25,279 nt of DNA. It comes from Paracoccaceae bacterium (GTDB lineage Bacteria > Pseudomonadota > Alphaproteobacteria > Rhodobacterales > Rhodobacteraceae). Below are positions 8,130-16,032 of the stretch, one piece after another (positions within the stretch are counted from its first letter, which is position 1; every line of letters starts with the position of its first letter). The stretch covers positions 1-25,279 of the forward strand of contig PWWF01000398.1 of the NCBI GenBank assembly GCA_003561595.1, written 5' to 3'. The notes below the pieces were generated by a model, which saw only the letters and a program-made list of their open reading frames with translations, did not search any database and was not told where the DNA came from. The position numbers and the translations under genes were made by a program.

Positions 8130-8921
8130 TCATTCCCCCTGCTCCATCGCCTGCCGCGCAGCATAAAGCGCCACCGCCGCTGCGTTCGACACATTGAGCG
8201 AGCCGAACGCCCCCGTCGCCGGAATGCGCGCCAGCATGTCGCAGGTTGCGCGTGTGCGATCTCGCAGCCCCGGCCCTTCAGCGCCCAGCACCAGACCTAC
8301 AGGGCCGGGGGGCGCGGCGCGCAGGGCATCGGCCAGATCAAGCGTCGCCGCACCATCCAGACCGATCATCAGATAGCCGAGGGATTTCAGCAGCTCCATC
8401 TCTTCGGCCAGATTGCGCACGCGCAGATAGGGCTGGCGTTCCAGCGCGCCGCTGGCGGTCTTGGCGAGTGCCCCCGTCTCTGGCGCGGCGTGGCGCTGGG
8501 TGGCGATGACGGCGCGCGCGCCGAACACTTCGGCAGAGCGCAGGATCGCGCCCACATTATGCGGGTCGCTGACCCGGTCCAGCGCCACGACCAGCCCCGC
8601 GCCCGACTGCGGGGCACAGACGGATTCGGTGCTACCCCAGTCCAGCGGACGGACCTCCAGCGCGGCACCCTGATGCACGGCGCCCGGGTCGAGCGGCGCA
8701 TCAAAGCGGCGCGGGTCCATGATTTCAGGCTCCAGCCCCGATGCGGCAATCGCGTCGGCCAGCTTGTCGGCGGCATTGCGCGTCACCACAAGCCTGCGCT
8801 TGTCGCGTGCGGGGTTTTGCAGCGCATCGCGCACCGCATGCAGCCCGAACAGCCACAATGTGGCGTCACGTTCCGCGCGGCGCGCCTTTTCCTTGTCGAT
8901 CACCCATGCGGGTTTCTTCAT
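8130..8921 (-). CDS. rlmB: 23S rRNA (guanosine-2'-O)-methyltransferase RlmB/TrmH family
   Basis: A SpoU-class methyltransferase of 263 residues that would 2'-O-methylate a guanosine of 23S rRNA (G2251 in E. coli). The N-terminal substrate-binding domain (WLFGLHAVRDALQNPARDKRRL) is followed by the knotted SAM domain with motif 1 VSDPHNVGAILRSAEVFGA, motif 2 LVLGAEGPGL and motif 3 SLNVSNAAAVALY. ATG at 8921 has GGGGAC about seven bases upstream; ATG at 8924 is also possible. An upstream in-frame ATG at 9032 adds a low-quality extension and is rejected. Its stop overlaps or abuts the following lipoprotein start. It is divergent from the tRNA-Tyr gene. Confidence 0.93.
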   Translation of the reverse strand: MKKPAWVIDKEKARRAERDATLWLFGLHAVRDALQNPARDKRRLVVTRNAADKLADAIAASGLEPEIMDPRRFDAPLDPGAVHQGAALEVRPLDWGSTESVCAPQSGAGLVVALDRVSDPHNVGAILRSAEVFGARAVIATQRHAAPETGALAKTASGALERQPYLRVRNLAEEMELLKSLGYLMIGLDGAATLDLADALRAAPPGPVGLVLGAEGPGLRDRTRATCDMLARIPATGAFGSLNVSNAAAVALYAARQAMEQGE

Positions 8922-9084
8922 CATGCGTCCCCTATGCGCGCATCGCATTGGGGCGCAAGCATGCGCCGGGGCGCGCGCGGGTTCAAGCCGGATCGTACCT
9001 GTTGTAAAACGCGCGCCAATCTGGCAGATCACGCCTTTTCGCGCCTTGACGCCCCCTGACCGGTTCGATAATGCAGCGCGGGAA

Positions 9085-9168
9085 GGGCGACGAGCTGCAA
9101 GGTGCGGCAGCGGACTGTAACTCCGCCGGGGAGACCCATGCCAGGTTCGATTCCTGGGTCGCCCACCA
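9085..9168 (+). tRNA. tRNA-Tyr (GTA) with non-canonical core
   Basis: An 84-nt tRNA with encoded CCA. Acceptor GGGCGAC/GTCGCCC is a perfect 7-bp stem, the anticodon stem GCGGA/TCCGC encloses CTGTAAC (anticodon GTA at 9117-9119), and the T arm CCAGG-TTCGATT-CCTGG is perfect. The variable region is 14 nt and can form GGG-GAGA-CCC, as expected for bacterial tRNA-Tyr. G1-C72 and A73 also suit tyrosyl-tRNA synthetase. Odd features: position 8 is G and position 14 is C, where nearly all tRNAs have U8 and A14, and the D stem is GCTG/CGGC with a U-G wobble. All stems are intact, so I treat it as a functional gene. Confidence 0.88.
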
Positions 9169-9197
9169 CTCTCCGGATCAGCGTGTCGACAGAGGCC

Positions 9198-9222
9198 GTA
9201 AGGTGGGTTGCACCCACCCTAC
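9198..9222. repeat. Short GC-rich inverted repeat between tRNA-Tyr and ffs
   Basis: Arms of 11 bp (9198-9208 and 9212-9222) with one A-C mismatch flank a TGC loop; the core is GGTGGGT-TGC-ACCCACC. It resembles short palindromic elements scattered between genes in many proteobacteria. It could also act as a processing or termination hairpin for the tRNA transcript, although no T-tract follows. Confidence 0.5.
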
Positions 9223-9323
9223 CAGGCGGCGCAGACGCCCCTGATCGCACAGAGCGCGCGGATATCGCAAACTGTTACGGCGATGACTTGCACTCGGGCG
9301 GATTAAGGCTTAGATCGCCTATC

Positions 9324-9417
9324 GAGAGGCTGGCGCGGGCAGACGCCTTGCCAACCCGGTCAGGTCCGGAAGGAAGCAGCCGCAGCATTTTCCGTCTGGG
9401 TCGCTGTCCAGTCTCTC
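9324..9417 (+). ncRNA. ffs: Signal recognition particle RNA, 4.5S type
   Basis: The conserved SRP domain IV core is present: GGTCAGGTCCGGAAGGAAGC at about 9358-9377, holding the GGAA tetraloop and the asymmetric internal loop bound by Ffh. The two ends pair over 10 bp (9324-9333 with 9408-9417, one G-U), defining a small hairpin RNA of about 94 nt. Together with Ffh it targets ribosomes making membrane proteins. Exact ends are estimated from the terminal helix. Confidence 0.95.
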
Positions 9418-9434
9418 ACTTCCCCGTCTCAGTG

Positions 9435-9857
9435 TTATTCGGACAGGCTGCGCAGGTAGTCGAACACTTCACGCGCGCCCGAGCGCAGCTCGACATGCAT
9501 GCCGCTGCTCGCATCCGGGTTGCCGGTCACCTCGCGCAGGAACGCGTCGGGGTCGGTCATATAGGCGACGAAATTATCCGCATTCCAGCGCGCGCCGGTC
9601 TGGGCGGCTGCGCGCAGATCGTCCGAGTAGAAGCCGAAATCGCCATCCCCCGCCAGCGGCGCCCCGGCAATGCCATAGAGGTTCGGCCCGGAACGCCCAC
9701 CACGGGCCAGGACAGTGCCGTCCGGAGCCTCGACCATGTGGCAGGTGCGGCAATCGCGCCAGCGCGAGTCATCGGCCAGAACGGGCCCCGCACTCATGCC
9801 GCCCATGGCAAGGGCCAGCAACATCGCCCCCGGCACTGTTCTGAGTTCTGGTTTCAT
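9435..9857 (-). CDS. Periplasmic c-type cytochrome, class I
   Basis: A 140-residue exported single-haem cytochrome. Residues 1-28 form a Sec signal peptide (hydrophobic core, cleavage near VLA-DD). The haem motif is CRTCH (C36, C39, H40) and SGPNLYGIAGAP at about 56-67 is the usual class I segment after the haem. The likely distal haem ligand is M120 in SSGMHVEL, with M100 as an alternative. It would carry electrons in the periplasm, but the partner is not evident. ATG at 9857 is preceded by GAGGGC. It lies 68 bases downstream of the ABC permease gene on the same strand and is convergent with the SRP RNA gene. Confidence 0.88.
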   Translation of the reverse strand: MKPELRTVPGAMLLALAMGGMSAGPVLADDSRWRDCRTCHMVEAPDGTVLARGGRSGPNLYGIAGAPLAGDGDFGFYSDDLRAAAQTGARWNADNFVAYMTDPDAFLREVTGNPDASSGMHVELRSGAREVFDYLRSLSE

Positions 9858-9925
9858 CGCTCTGCCCTCGCCATACGGGTCCGCGCGCGACCGCGCAGGC
9901 ACCCCTGTAACTTGTGGCCTCACGC

Positions 9926-10741
9926 TCAGGGTTTCAAGCGATATCCGATGCGAAACCAGTGCCAGCAGAGTGCCGACACGCCCGCCAGCGTTGCCATGAC
10001 CACGATCAGACCCATCACAGGCGGCGCATCCGAGGCCCCGATCATCCCGTAGCGCGCGCCGTCGATCAGGTAGAAGACCGGGTTGAACCGGCTGATGAAT
10101 TCCATCAGCGGCGGCAGGGTTGCGATGGAATAGAAGGTGCCCGACAGAAAGGACAGCGGCACCACGATGAAATTCGTGATTGCCGCGATCTGGTCGAACT
10201 TGTTCGAGATGATGCCCGCCGCGATTCCGATGGCGCCCAGCAGCGCGGCGCCCAGCGTCAAAAACAGCAGCAACCACAGCGGATGCGCCACCCCATGTCC
10301 CAGCACCAGCATCATCGCCGCGATGATGACCACCCCCACGACCAGCCCGCGCACCACACCGCCCGCCAGATAGCCCAGCAACAGCTCCATCGCCGAAAGC
10401 GGCGGCATCAGCGTATCGACAATATTGCCCTGCACCTTGGAGATCACGATGCTCGAAGAGGTATTGGCAAAACTGTTCTGGATCACCGTCATCATCAGGA
10501 TGCCTGGCGCCAGAAACGCCAGAAACGGCACGCCCATCACATCGCCGCGCATCGGCCCGATCGCCAGCGAAAAGATCGCCAGAAACAGCCCGGCCGTGAC
10601 CAGGGGCGCCGCAAGCGTCTGGGTCCAGACCACCAGAAAGCGCCGGATCTCGCGGTCAGCCAGTGCCCCCAGCCCCAGCCAGTTGACGCGACCGAATCGC
10701 CTTGCGCCCGGTCCGAATTGCGCGTCTGCCTGCTGTGACAT
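9926..10741 (-). CDS. ABC-2 type transporter permease
   Basis: A 271-residue integral membrane protein with about six hydrophobic segments. It has the typical ABC-2 membrane-domain features: an amphipathic N-terminal region (ALADREIRRFLVVWTQTLAA), the FLAPGILMMTVIQNSFANTSSS loop, and LSGTFYSIATLPPLM with NPVFYLIDGARYG near the C-terminus. Members export polysaccharides, drugs or lipids together with an ATPase partner. No ATP-binding subunit lies beside it in the window, so the partner must be elsewhere. ATG at 10741 is chosen because AGGAG stands nine bases upstream; an in-frame ATG at 10882 would add 47 unlikely residues. Confidence 0.88.
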   Translation of the reverse strand: MSQQADAQFGPGARRFGRVNWLGLGALADREIRRFLVVWTQTLAAPLVTAGLFLAIFSLAIGPMRGDVMGVPFLAFLAPGILMMTVIQNSFANTSSSIVISKVQGNIVDTLMPPLSAMELLLGYLAGGVVRGLVVGVVIIAAMMLVLGHGVAHPLWLLLFLTLGAALLGAIGIAAGIISNKFDQIAAITNFIVVPLSFLSGTFYSIATLPPLMEFISRFNPVFYLIDGARYGMIGASDAPPVMGLIVVMATLAGVSALCWHWFRIGYRLKP

Positions 10742-10899
10742 TGGTGACTCCTGTCCAGTAATCGGGTGCTGCGCGTCATTTTGCGCGCGCCACGAGTTGA
10801 ATTCGATCAGAGGTCGATGTATTTCATGCCACTGCCCACGACAATGGGCTGTCAGCGAAGGGGTGCCCCTGCACCCGTGCACACCAGCCGGAGAAGATC

Positions 10900-11544
10900 A
10901 TGTCCTGGACCGACGAGCGCGTCGAATTGCTCAAGAAGATGTGGAACGAGGGGCATTCGGCCTCGCAGATCGCCAAGGAGCTTGGCGGCGTGACGCGCAA
11001 TGCCGTCATCGGCAAGGTGCACCGTCTGGGCCTGTCCAACCGTTCCGGCCCCGATGCGGCGGCGGATGCATCCCCGGCACCGGCGGCACCGGCAAAGCCC
11101 GCGCCCGAACGTGCCGAGGCCCCCGTGGTCGATCTGGCAGAGGCGAAGGCCGCACGCGCGGCCAGCCGCCCCGCGCCCGACCCGGCCCCCGCACCGCCCG
11201 CGCCCGAGCGCCCCGATCCCGCCCCTGCGGCCGAGGAGGGGCAGGAGGCGCCCGTCTACAAGCCCCGCCCGATCATCCCGGCCGGGCAGCCCCTGCCGCC
11301 CCAGCCCTCGACCAACGAAATCGATTCCGAGGCGCTGGCCACTGTGCGCGAGGTCGAGAAGACAGCGCGCAAGCTGTCGCTGTCGGAACTGACCGAGCGG
11401 ACCTGCAAATGGCCCATCGGCGACCCCGCGACCGAGGATTTCTGGTTCTGCGGCCTGCCCGTGGCCCCCGGAAAGCCCTATTGCGAAGCGCATGTCGCCG
11501 TGGCGTTCCAGCCCATGAGCGCGCGGCGCGACCGCAAGCGCTAA
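10900..11544 (+). CDS. gcrA: GcrA cell cycle regulator
   Basis: GcrA is an alphaproteobacterial transcription factor that binds RNA polymerase sigma-70 and promoters carrying CcrM-methylated GANTC sites. Residues 1-47 form the helix-turn-helix-like DNA-binding domain (MSWTDERVELLKKMWNEGHS, then TRNAVIGKVHRLGLSNR). Residues 48-150 are a long Pro/Ala/Glu-rich linker. The C-terminal sigma-interaction region holds RTCKWPIGDP, FWFCGLP and PYCEAH. At 214 residues it is longer than the Caulobacter protein because of the linker. The ATG at 10900 follows GGAG at good spacing. It is divergent from the ABC permease. Confidence 0.95.
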   Translation: MSWTDERVELLKKMWNEGHSASQIAKELGGVTRNAVIGKVHRLGLSNRSGPDAAADASPAPAAPAKPAPERAEAPVVDLAEAKAARAASRPAPDPAPAPPAPERPDPAPAAEEGQEAPVYKPRPIIPAGQPLPPQPSTNEIDSEALATVREVEKTARKLSLSELTERTCKWPIGDPATEDFWFCGLPVAPGKPYCEAHVAVAFQPMSARRDRKR

Positions 11545-11578
11545 GCCCTTCTCACGTCGCTGCACAGGTGGCTGACTG

Positions 11579-13390
11579 ATGTTCCAGACCTATCTTGCCA
11601 CCACACGGCCCGAAGACGGCCCACCCCGCCTGCTGGCGCTGCGCGAGGCTTTGGCCACGCAAGGCGTGCAGGGCTGGCTGGTGCCCCGCGCCGACGCCCA
11701 TCAGGGCGAATATGTCGCGCCCTGCGATGAACGGCTGGCCTGGCTGACCGGCTTCACCGGATCGGCGGGGGTCTGCATCGTGCTGCCGGATGTGGCGGGG
11801 CTGTTCGCCGATGGCCGCTACCGCGTGCAGGCGCGGATGCAATGCGCCGACGCGTTCACCGTGCTGCCCTGGCCCGACACCAAACACGCCGACTGGCTGC
11901 GCGAGATGTGCCCGAATGGCGCCGTGATCGGGTTCGACCCGTGGCTGCATACCCCCGATGAGATCGAGACACTGGAACAGGATCTGGCGGGCAGCGGGAT
12001 CACCCTGAGGCGCCTGCCCAACCAGATTGATGCGATCTGGCGCGACCGCCCCGCCCCGCCCATGGGCCGCGTCTTTGCCCAGCCAGAGGCGCTGGCAGGC
12101 CGGTCCAGCCGCGACAAGCGCGCGGATATCGCCCGCGTGCTCAGCGATGCAGGGCAAAGCGCCGCTGTCCTGACCCAGCCTGACAGCCTGTGCTGGCTTT
12201 TGAACCTGCGCGGCGCCGATCTGCCGCGCCTGCCGGTCACGCAGGGCTTTGGCATCATCCATGCCGATGGCCGCGTCGATCTGTTCGCGCATGAGGCGAA
12301 ATTCAGCGATCTGGTGCTGGATGAGGGCGTCAATCTGCGCCCGCCCGAGGCGTTCGCGCCCGCGCTGCGCACGCTGGCAGGCCCGGTGCGCGTGGACAAG
12401 CACAGCGTGCCCCTGCGCATCGTGGACCTGCTGCAAGAGGCGGGCACCGAGATCCGCTTTCTGCAGGACCCCTGTGTCATGCCCAAGGCCCGCAAGACCG
12501 AGGCCGAGCTGGCCGGGGCGCGGGCCGCGCATCTGCGCGATGGCGCTGCGATGGCGGAGTTCCTGTGCTGGCTGGAACGGCAGGGCCAACAGGTCGCGCA
12601 TGACCCGCAGCATGTGCTGACCGAGATCGACATTGCGCAGCACCTGGAACAGTGCCGCGCGCGCGGCGGGCAGCTTGTGGACCTGAGTTTCGACACGATC
12701 GCAGGCTCTGGCCCCAATGGCGCGATCGTGCATTACCGCGTGACCGAGGACAGCAATCGCCGCGTGATCGCGGGTGATCTTATGCTGGTCGATTCGGGCG
12801 GGCAGTATCGCGACGGCACCACCGACATCACCCGCACCGTTGCCATCGGCCCGGTCGGCACGCTGGAGGCCGAATGCTTCACCCGCGTGCTGCAAGGCAT
12901 GATCGCGCTGTCGCGCGTGCGCGTGCCGCGCGGGGTCTCGGGCAGCCATCTGGACGCGCTGGCGCGCTATCCGCTGTGGCTGGCGGGGCTGGATTACGAC
13001 CATGGCACCGGGCATGGCGTGGGCGCGTTCCTGTCCGTGCATGAAGGGCCGCAGCGGTTTTCGCGGCTCTCGACCGTGCCGCTGGCCGAGGGGATGATCC
13101 TGTCCAATGAGCCGGGCTATTACCGCGAGAGGCGCTTCGGCATCCGGATCGAGAATCTGCTGGCCGTGCGCGCGGGCAACCCGCCAGACGGGGGCGATGC
13201 CCGCGACTGGCTGGAATTCGAGACGCTGACCCTTGCCCCCATCGACCGCCGCCTGATCCTGCGTGACTGGTTATCGCCCGATGAACGCGCATGGCTTGAC
13301 GCCTATCATGCGCGTGTGCACACTCTGCTCGCCCCGATTGTCGCGGAGGAGACAGCGGCCTGGCTGAAGACGGCCTGCGCGCCGCTATAG
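11579..13390 (+). CDS. pepP: Xaa-Pro aminopeptidase (M24 family, APP1-like)
   Basis: A 603-residue metallopeptidase that removes N-terminal residues preceding proline. It has the three-domain layout of long APP1-type enzymes: two creatinase-like N-terminal domains (1-310) and a pita-bread catalytic domain. Dinuclear metal ligands are visible: D405 and D416 in LVDSGG and TTDIT (11 apart as in the family), H479 in HGTGHGVG, E511 in NEPGYY and E525 in RIENL. The start ATG at 11579 has AGGTGG upstream. It follows gcrA by 34 bases and may be co-transcribed. The pepP symbol is given by function; the closest architecture is eukaryotic/bacterial APP1 rather than the shorter E. coli PepP. Confidence 0.92.
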   Translation: MFQTYLATTRPEDGPPRLLALREALATQGVQGWLVPRADAHQGEYVAPCDERLAWLTGFTGSAGVCIVLPDVAGLFADGRYRVQARMQCADAFTVLPWPDTKHADWLREMCPNGAVIGFDPWLHTPDEIETLEQDLAGSGITLRRLPNQIDAIWRDRPAPPMGRVFAQPEALAGRSSRDKRADIARVLSDAGQSAAVLTQPDSLCWLLNLRGADLPRLPVTQGFGIIHADGRVDLFAHEAKFSDLVLDEGVNLRPPEAFAPALRTLAGPVRVDKHSVPLRIVDLLQEAGTEIRFLQDPCVMPKARKTEAELAGARAAHLRDGAAMAEFLCWLERQGQQVAHDPQHVLTEIDIAQHLEQCRARGGQLVDLSFDTIAGSGPNGAIVHYRVTEDSNRRVIAGDLMLVDSGGQYRDGTTDITRTVAIGPVGTLEAECFTRVLQGMIALSRVRVPRGVSGSHLDALARYPLWLAGLDYDHGTGHGVGAFLSVHEGPQRFSRLSTVPLAEGMILSNEPGYYRERRFGIRIENLLAVRAGNPPDGGDARDWLEFETLTLAPIDRRLILRDWLSPDERAWLDAYHARVHTLLAPIVAEETAAWLKTACAPL

Positions 13391-13535
13391 GTCAGTTCAC
13401 GCAGGAGTTTTTCGATATACGGGCGCTTTGCGTCTGACCTACGCATAAATTCGTGTCGTAACCAACCGGCACCACCCAGATCATGGCGACCGCGGGCCAT
13501 CCTGACCGGCGGCCCCAAGCAGAGGACAGTCAAAC

Positions 13536-13874
13536 ATGAGCGATATCCGGATCTACCCCGCCGAAGGCACCTGGTCCGTGCGTGCCAATGGCGCCGTCAT
13601 TGGCGAAAGCACCCGCGCGCTGGAACTTGTCCAGCGGGACTACCCGTTCGTGATCTATTTCCCGCGCGAGGATATCGCCAGTGCCGTGCTTGAACCCTCG
13701 GAGCGGCCGCTGATCTGCGATGACCGGGGCGAAGGCGAGTTCTTTCATGTCTCCAGCCCCGAGGGCGTGATCCTGAATGCAGGCTACAGCCTGACCAACC
13801 CGACCGAGGCGGCTGCCGAGTTGCGCGGCTACTTGGCCTTTGATGCCGGCAAGGTCACGGTCGAGCGGCTCTGA
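13536..13874 (+). CDS. DUF427 domain-containing protein
   Basis: A 112-residue protein that is essentially one DUF427 domain: SVRANGAVIGESTRALEL, PFVIYFPREDI, then a VILNAGYSLTNP-type C-terminal strand region ending YLAFDAGKVTVE. Members have a small beta-rich fold; their biochemical role is not established to my knowledge. The ATG at 13536 has GAGGAC about ten bases upstream. A 145-base spacer separates it from the aminopeptidase gene, in which I saw no clear promoter, and a strong bidirectional terminator follows. Confidence 0.9.
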   Translation: MSDIRIYPAEGTWSVRANGAVIGESTRALELVQRDYPFVIYFPREDIASAVLEPSERPLICDDRGEGEFFHVSSPEGVILNAGYSLTNPTEAAAELRGYLAFDAGKVTVERL

Positions 13875-13904
13875 CAGCACGCGCCCTGCCCCGCCCTGAA
13901 CGAA

Positions 13905-13932
13905 AAAAGCGCAGTCCGGGGACTGCGCTTTT
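13905..13932. terminator. Bidirectional intrinsic terminator between DUF427 gene and rpsI
   Basis: A near-perfect stem (AAAAGCGCAGTC with GACTGCGCTTTT, loop CGGG) lies between two convergent genes. T-runs follow the stem on both strands: TTTT on plus and TTTTTT on minus. It therefore should stop transcription of both the DUF427 gene and the rplM-rpsI operon. Confidence 0.92.
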
Positions 13933-13968
13933 CGATGTCTTTGCAACGCTCCCGCGTCGGCGGTCTGC

Positions 13969-14469
13969 TTAACGCTTCGAGAACTGGAAGCTGCGGCGGG
14001 CTTTCGCCTTGCCGTATTTCTTCCGCTCGACCACGCGGCTGTCGCGGGTCAGGAAGCCTGCCGCTTTCAGCGATCCGCGCAGGGCGGGATCATAGAGTTG
14101 CAGCGCTTTCGAGATGCCGTGCTTGACTGCACCGGCCTGACCCGACAGGCCGCCGCCCTTGACCGTGGCCATGACGTCGAACTGATCGGTCACCCCGGCA
14201 ACCTGAAAAGGCTGGCGCAGGATCATCTGCAGCACCGGGCGGGCGAAATACTTGGTGTAGTCGATATACTGGCCCTTGTGATCGCGGATCAGGACCTTGC
14301 CGGAACCCGGCTTGATCCAGACGCGGGCAACGGCGTCCTTGCGCTTGCCGGTGGCATAGGCGCGGCCCAGATCGTCGCGCACGGGTTCGCGCGCCGGTGC
14401 GTCGTCTGCGACAGGGGTCACAGCCGATTTCAGATCGTCGAGGGTCTTGAGATCTTCAGCCATGCTCAT
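13969..14469 (-). CDS. rpsI: 30S ribosomal protein S9
   Basis: S9 contacts the 16S rRNA head and its C-terminal tail reaches the P-site tRNA. The 166-residue protein has an N-terminal extension of about 38 residues, usual for alphaproteobacteria, followed by [44 protein letters not shown] and the basic tail [12 protein letters not shown] at 14469 overlaps the rplM stop (ATGA); a second ATG at 14463 is an equally possible start. It forms the conserved rplM-rpsI operon and ends just before the bidirectional terminator. Confidence 0.97.
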   Translation of the reverse strand: MSMAEDLKTLDDLKSAVTPVADDAPAREPVRDDLGRAYATGKRKDAVARVWIKPGSGKVLIRDHKGQYIDYTKYFARPVLQMILRQPFQVAGVTDQFDVMATVKGGGLSGQAGAVKHGISKALQLYDPALRGSLKAAGFLTRDSRVVERKKYGKAKARRSFQFSKR

Positions 14470-14927
14470 GCACTCCGCGTGTTTTTCTTGTTCATCGCCC
14501 GCACATCCAGCACTTCGGGCGATTGCGCCTCATGCGGATGCTCGGCCCCGGCATAGACGCGCAGATGCGTCAGTTGCTGGCGCGACAGCGGGCCGCCCGG
14601 CAGCATGCGCTTGACCGCCTGCATCACGACACGTTCGGGAAATTTCCCCTCGAGGATCTGACCCGTGCTGCGCGATTTGATCCCGCCGGGGTAGCCCGTG
14701 TGCCAGTAATTCGGCTTGTTGCGCTTGTTGCCCGTCAGCTGCACCTTGTCGGCGTTGATGACGATGACATTGTCGCCCATGTCCATATGGGGGGTGAAGG
14801 ACGCCTTGTGCTTGCCGCGCAGGCGCATGGCGATGATCGAGGCAAGACGGCCCAGAACGATGCCTTCGGCATCGATGAGGATCCATTTCTTGTCGATCTC
14901 TCCGGCTTTGAGAGAGTAGGTTTTCAT
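14466..14927 (-). CDS. rplM: 50S ribosomal protein L13
   Basis: L13 is an early assembly protein of the large subunit. The 153-residue product shows [57 protein letters not shown] and [16 protein letters not shown], all diagnostic. A GGGAC stands before ATG at 14927. The gene is first in the rplM-rpsI operon, with the rpsI start inside its stop codon. Confidence 0.97.
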   Translation of the reverse strand: MKTYSLKAGEIDKKWILIDAEGIVLGRLASIIAMRLRGKHKASFTPHMDMGDNVIVINADKVQLTGNKRNKPNYWHTGYPGGIKSRSTGQILEGKFPERVVMQAVKRMLPGGPLSRQQLTHLRVYAGAEHPHEAQSPEVLDVRAMNKKNTRSA

Positions 14928-14982
14928 GACATGTCCCAGATCGAGGAATTCGGTTCAGCGCGCAAACCGCGCGATACCGTGC

Positions 14983-15010
14983 CTTCTACCGATTTGCGCG
15001 CGCGGGTCAA
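14983..15010 (-). promoter_or_regulatory. Candidate sigma-70 promoter of rplM-rpsI
   Basis: On the minus strand, TTGACC (15005-15010) and TAGAAG (14983-14988) are separated by 16 bases and lie about 60 bases before the rplM start. The -35 is a good match and the -10 a moderate one. An AT-rich tract (15023-15100) directly upstream could serve as an UP element. Called by eye only. Confidence 0.4.
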
Positions 15011-15022
15011 GATACGCGCCTC

Positions 15023-15100
15023 TCAATAAATCTCTCTTTATCAATGGCTTAAAATTATGGTATTATTTTACCCCATATTTCTAACCCCATTTACCCCAAG
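15023..15100. other. AT-rich tract with three ACCCCA repeats
   Basis: This 78-base stretch between the YiiX-like gene and rplM is far richer in A/T than the rest of the window. ACCCCA occurs at 15070-15075, 15084-15089 and 15093-15098, and GGTA-N6-TACC (15059-15072) forms a small inverted repeat. It contains no gene. It may be an upstream activating element for the ribosomal operon, but no binding protein can be named. Confidence 0.4.
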
Positions 15101-15964
15101 TCAGGATCCCACACCATCCGCCAGCCAGTTCCGCGCGCGCCGCAACCGCGCGGCAACACCTTCGGGGATCTCTTCGGGGTCTTCGGCAGCGCCCCGGCTG
15201 CTCCATTCGATCTGGGTATGGTCGAACCCGCGCCGGGTCAGCGGTTTGACGATGTCGAAATAGGGCGACAGGTCGAAATCGCGCGGGGCATACAGCGAAT
15301 GATGCCGGATATGCCAGACCTCTCGCCGAGAGAACTGCGTGCCCTGACTTCGCGAGGTGCGGATGTCGGGCAGGATCGGGTAGCCCACCGATTGCAGCGC
15401 CTGCGCGATCAGCGACGAGCAGATCGCCTTGGTCGGATCGCCCGAGCCAAGCGCCAGCATCCGGCGGCGGAACCGGATCGGCACGGGCGGGGTGGGCAGC
15501 AGAAAGCGCGCCAGATCGATCACGTTGCGCATGTCATATTGCAGCCCGATCCGGTCGATCATGTATTGCGCGACGCGCCTGCGCTCGGCCTCTGACAGGG
15601 CGGAGGCGCGGCAGATGCGGGTATTGTGGCGGACATATTTCTGCAGGCCGACGACATGGCAGCCATCCTGCAGCGTCACCTCGACCAGCGCGCCGCCCTC
15701 ATGCCCGGGGATCAGGTCACCGACATACAGCGCGGCATGGGACCAGGTGCTTTGCGTCAGATACTTGATGGCCGTGGAAATCCGCGCCCGCCCCTCGACC
15801 AGCAGCACATCGCCGATGCGCAGGCTACGCGCAAGCTGGTCGAAACCCACTGGCACAAGCGGCTCGAAACCGGGGCTTTCCGCCTCCAGCCAGCGCCCCA
15901 TCATTTTGCCCAGTGACGTGACCATCCAATCAATCCATCCAGAAACGGCGCTGCCCCATGACAT
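15101..15964 (-). CDS. YiiX-like permuted NlpC/P60 (papain-fold) cysteine hydrolase
   Basis: A 287-residue protein of the circularly permuted papain-like group (YiiX/YaeF/LRAT-related). The order of catalytic elements is His first, Cys later. GDVLLVEGRARIS opens the domain, WSHAALYVGD supplies H76, GALVEVT supplies an acidic residue (E95), and KAICSSLIAQALQ supplies the nucleophile C182. Relatives act on amide or thioester bonds in peptidoglycan or lipids; the substrate here is unknown. No clear signal peptide is present. The start at 15964 lacks a ribosome site, and ATG at 15925 is an alternative that would remove 13 residues. It follows the SseB gene by 68 bases on the same strand. Confidence 0.78.
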   Translation of the reverse strand: MSWGSAVSGWIDWMVTSLGKMMGRWLEAESPGFEPLVPVGFDQLARSLRIGDVLLVEGRARISTAIKYLTQSTWSHAALYVGDLIPGHEGGALVEVTLQDGCHVVGLQKYVRHNTRICRASALSEAERRRVAQYMIDRIGLQYDMRNVIDLARFLLPTPPVPIRFRRRMLALGSGDPTKAICSSLIAQALQSVGYPILPDIRTSRSQGTQFSRREVWHIRHHSLYAPRDFDLSPYFDIVKPLTRRGFDHTQIEWSSRGAAEDPEEIPEGVAARLRRARNWLADGVGS

Positions 15965-16032
15965 CGATATAATGATGCCACAGAGGCGCTTAAAGATGGT
16001 GAAGAAATGGCGCGCCCGCGCCGGACAGCGGT

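Noticed and set aside
9858..10277. Fusion of the cytochrome frame to an upstream open stretch
   Set aside because: The upstream part is out of frame with the ABC-2 permease it overlaps, and the signal peptide starts cleanly at 9857.
10746..10750. GACTC (CcrM-type GANTC) site near gcrA
   Set aside because: A single copy lies in the leader of the divergent permease gene, far from the gcrA start, so it is not enough to claim methylation control.
11552..13042. Open minus-strand frame of about 500 codons opposite the aminopeptidase
   Set aside because: The plus-strand frame has all M24 metal ligands; the antisense frame is His/Gln/Arg-rich and unrecognisable.
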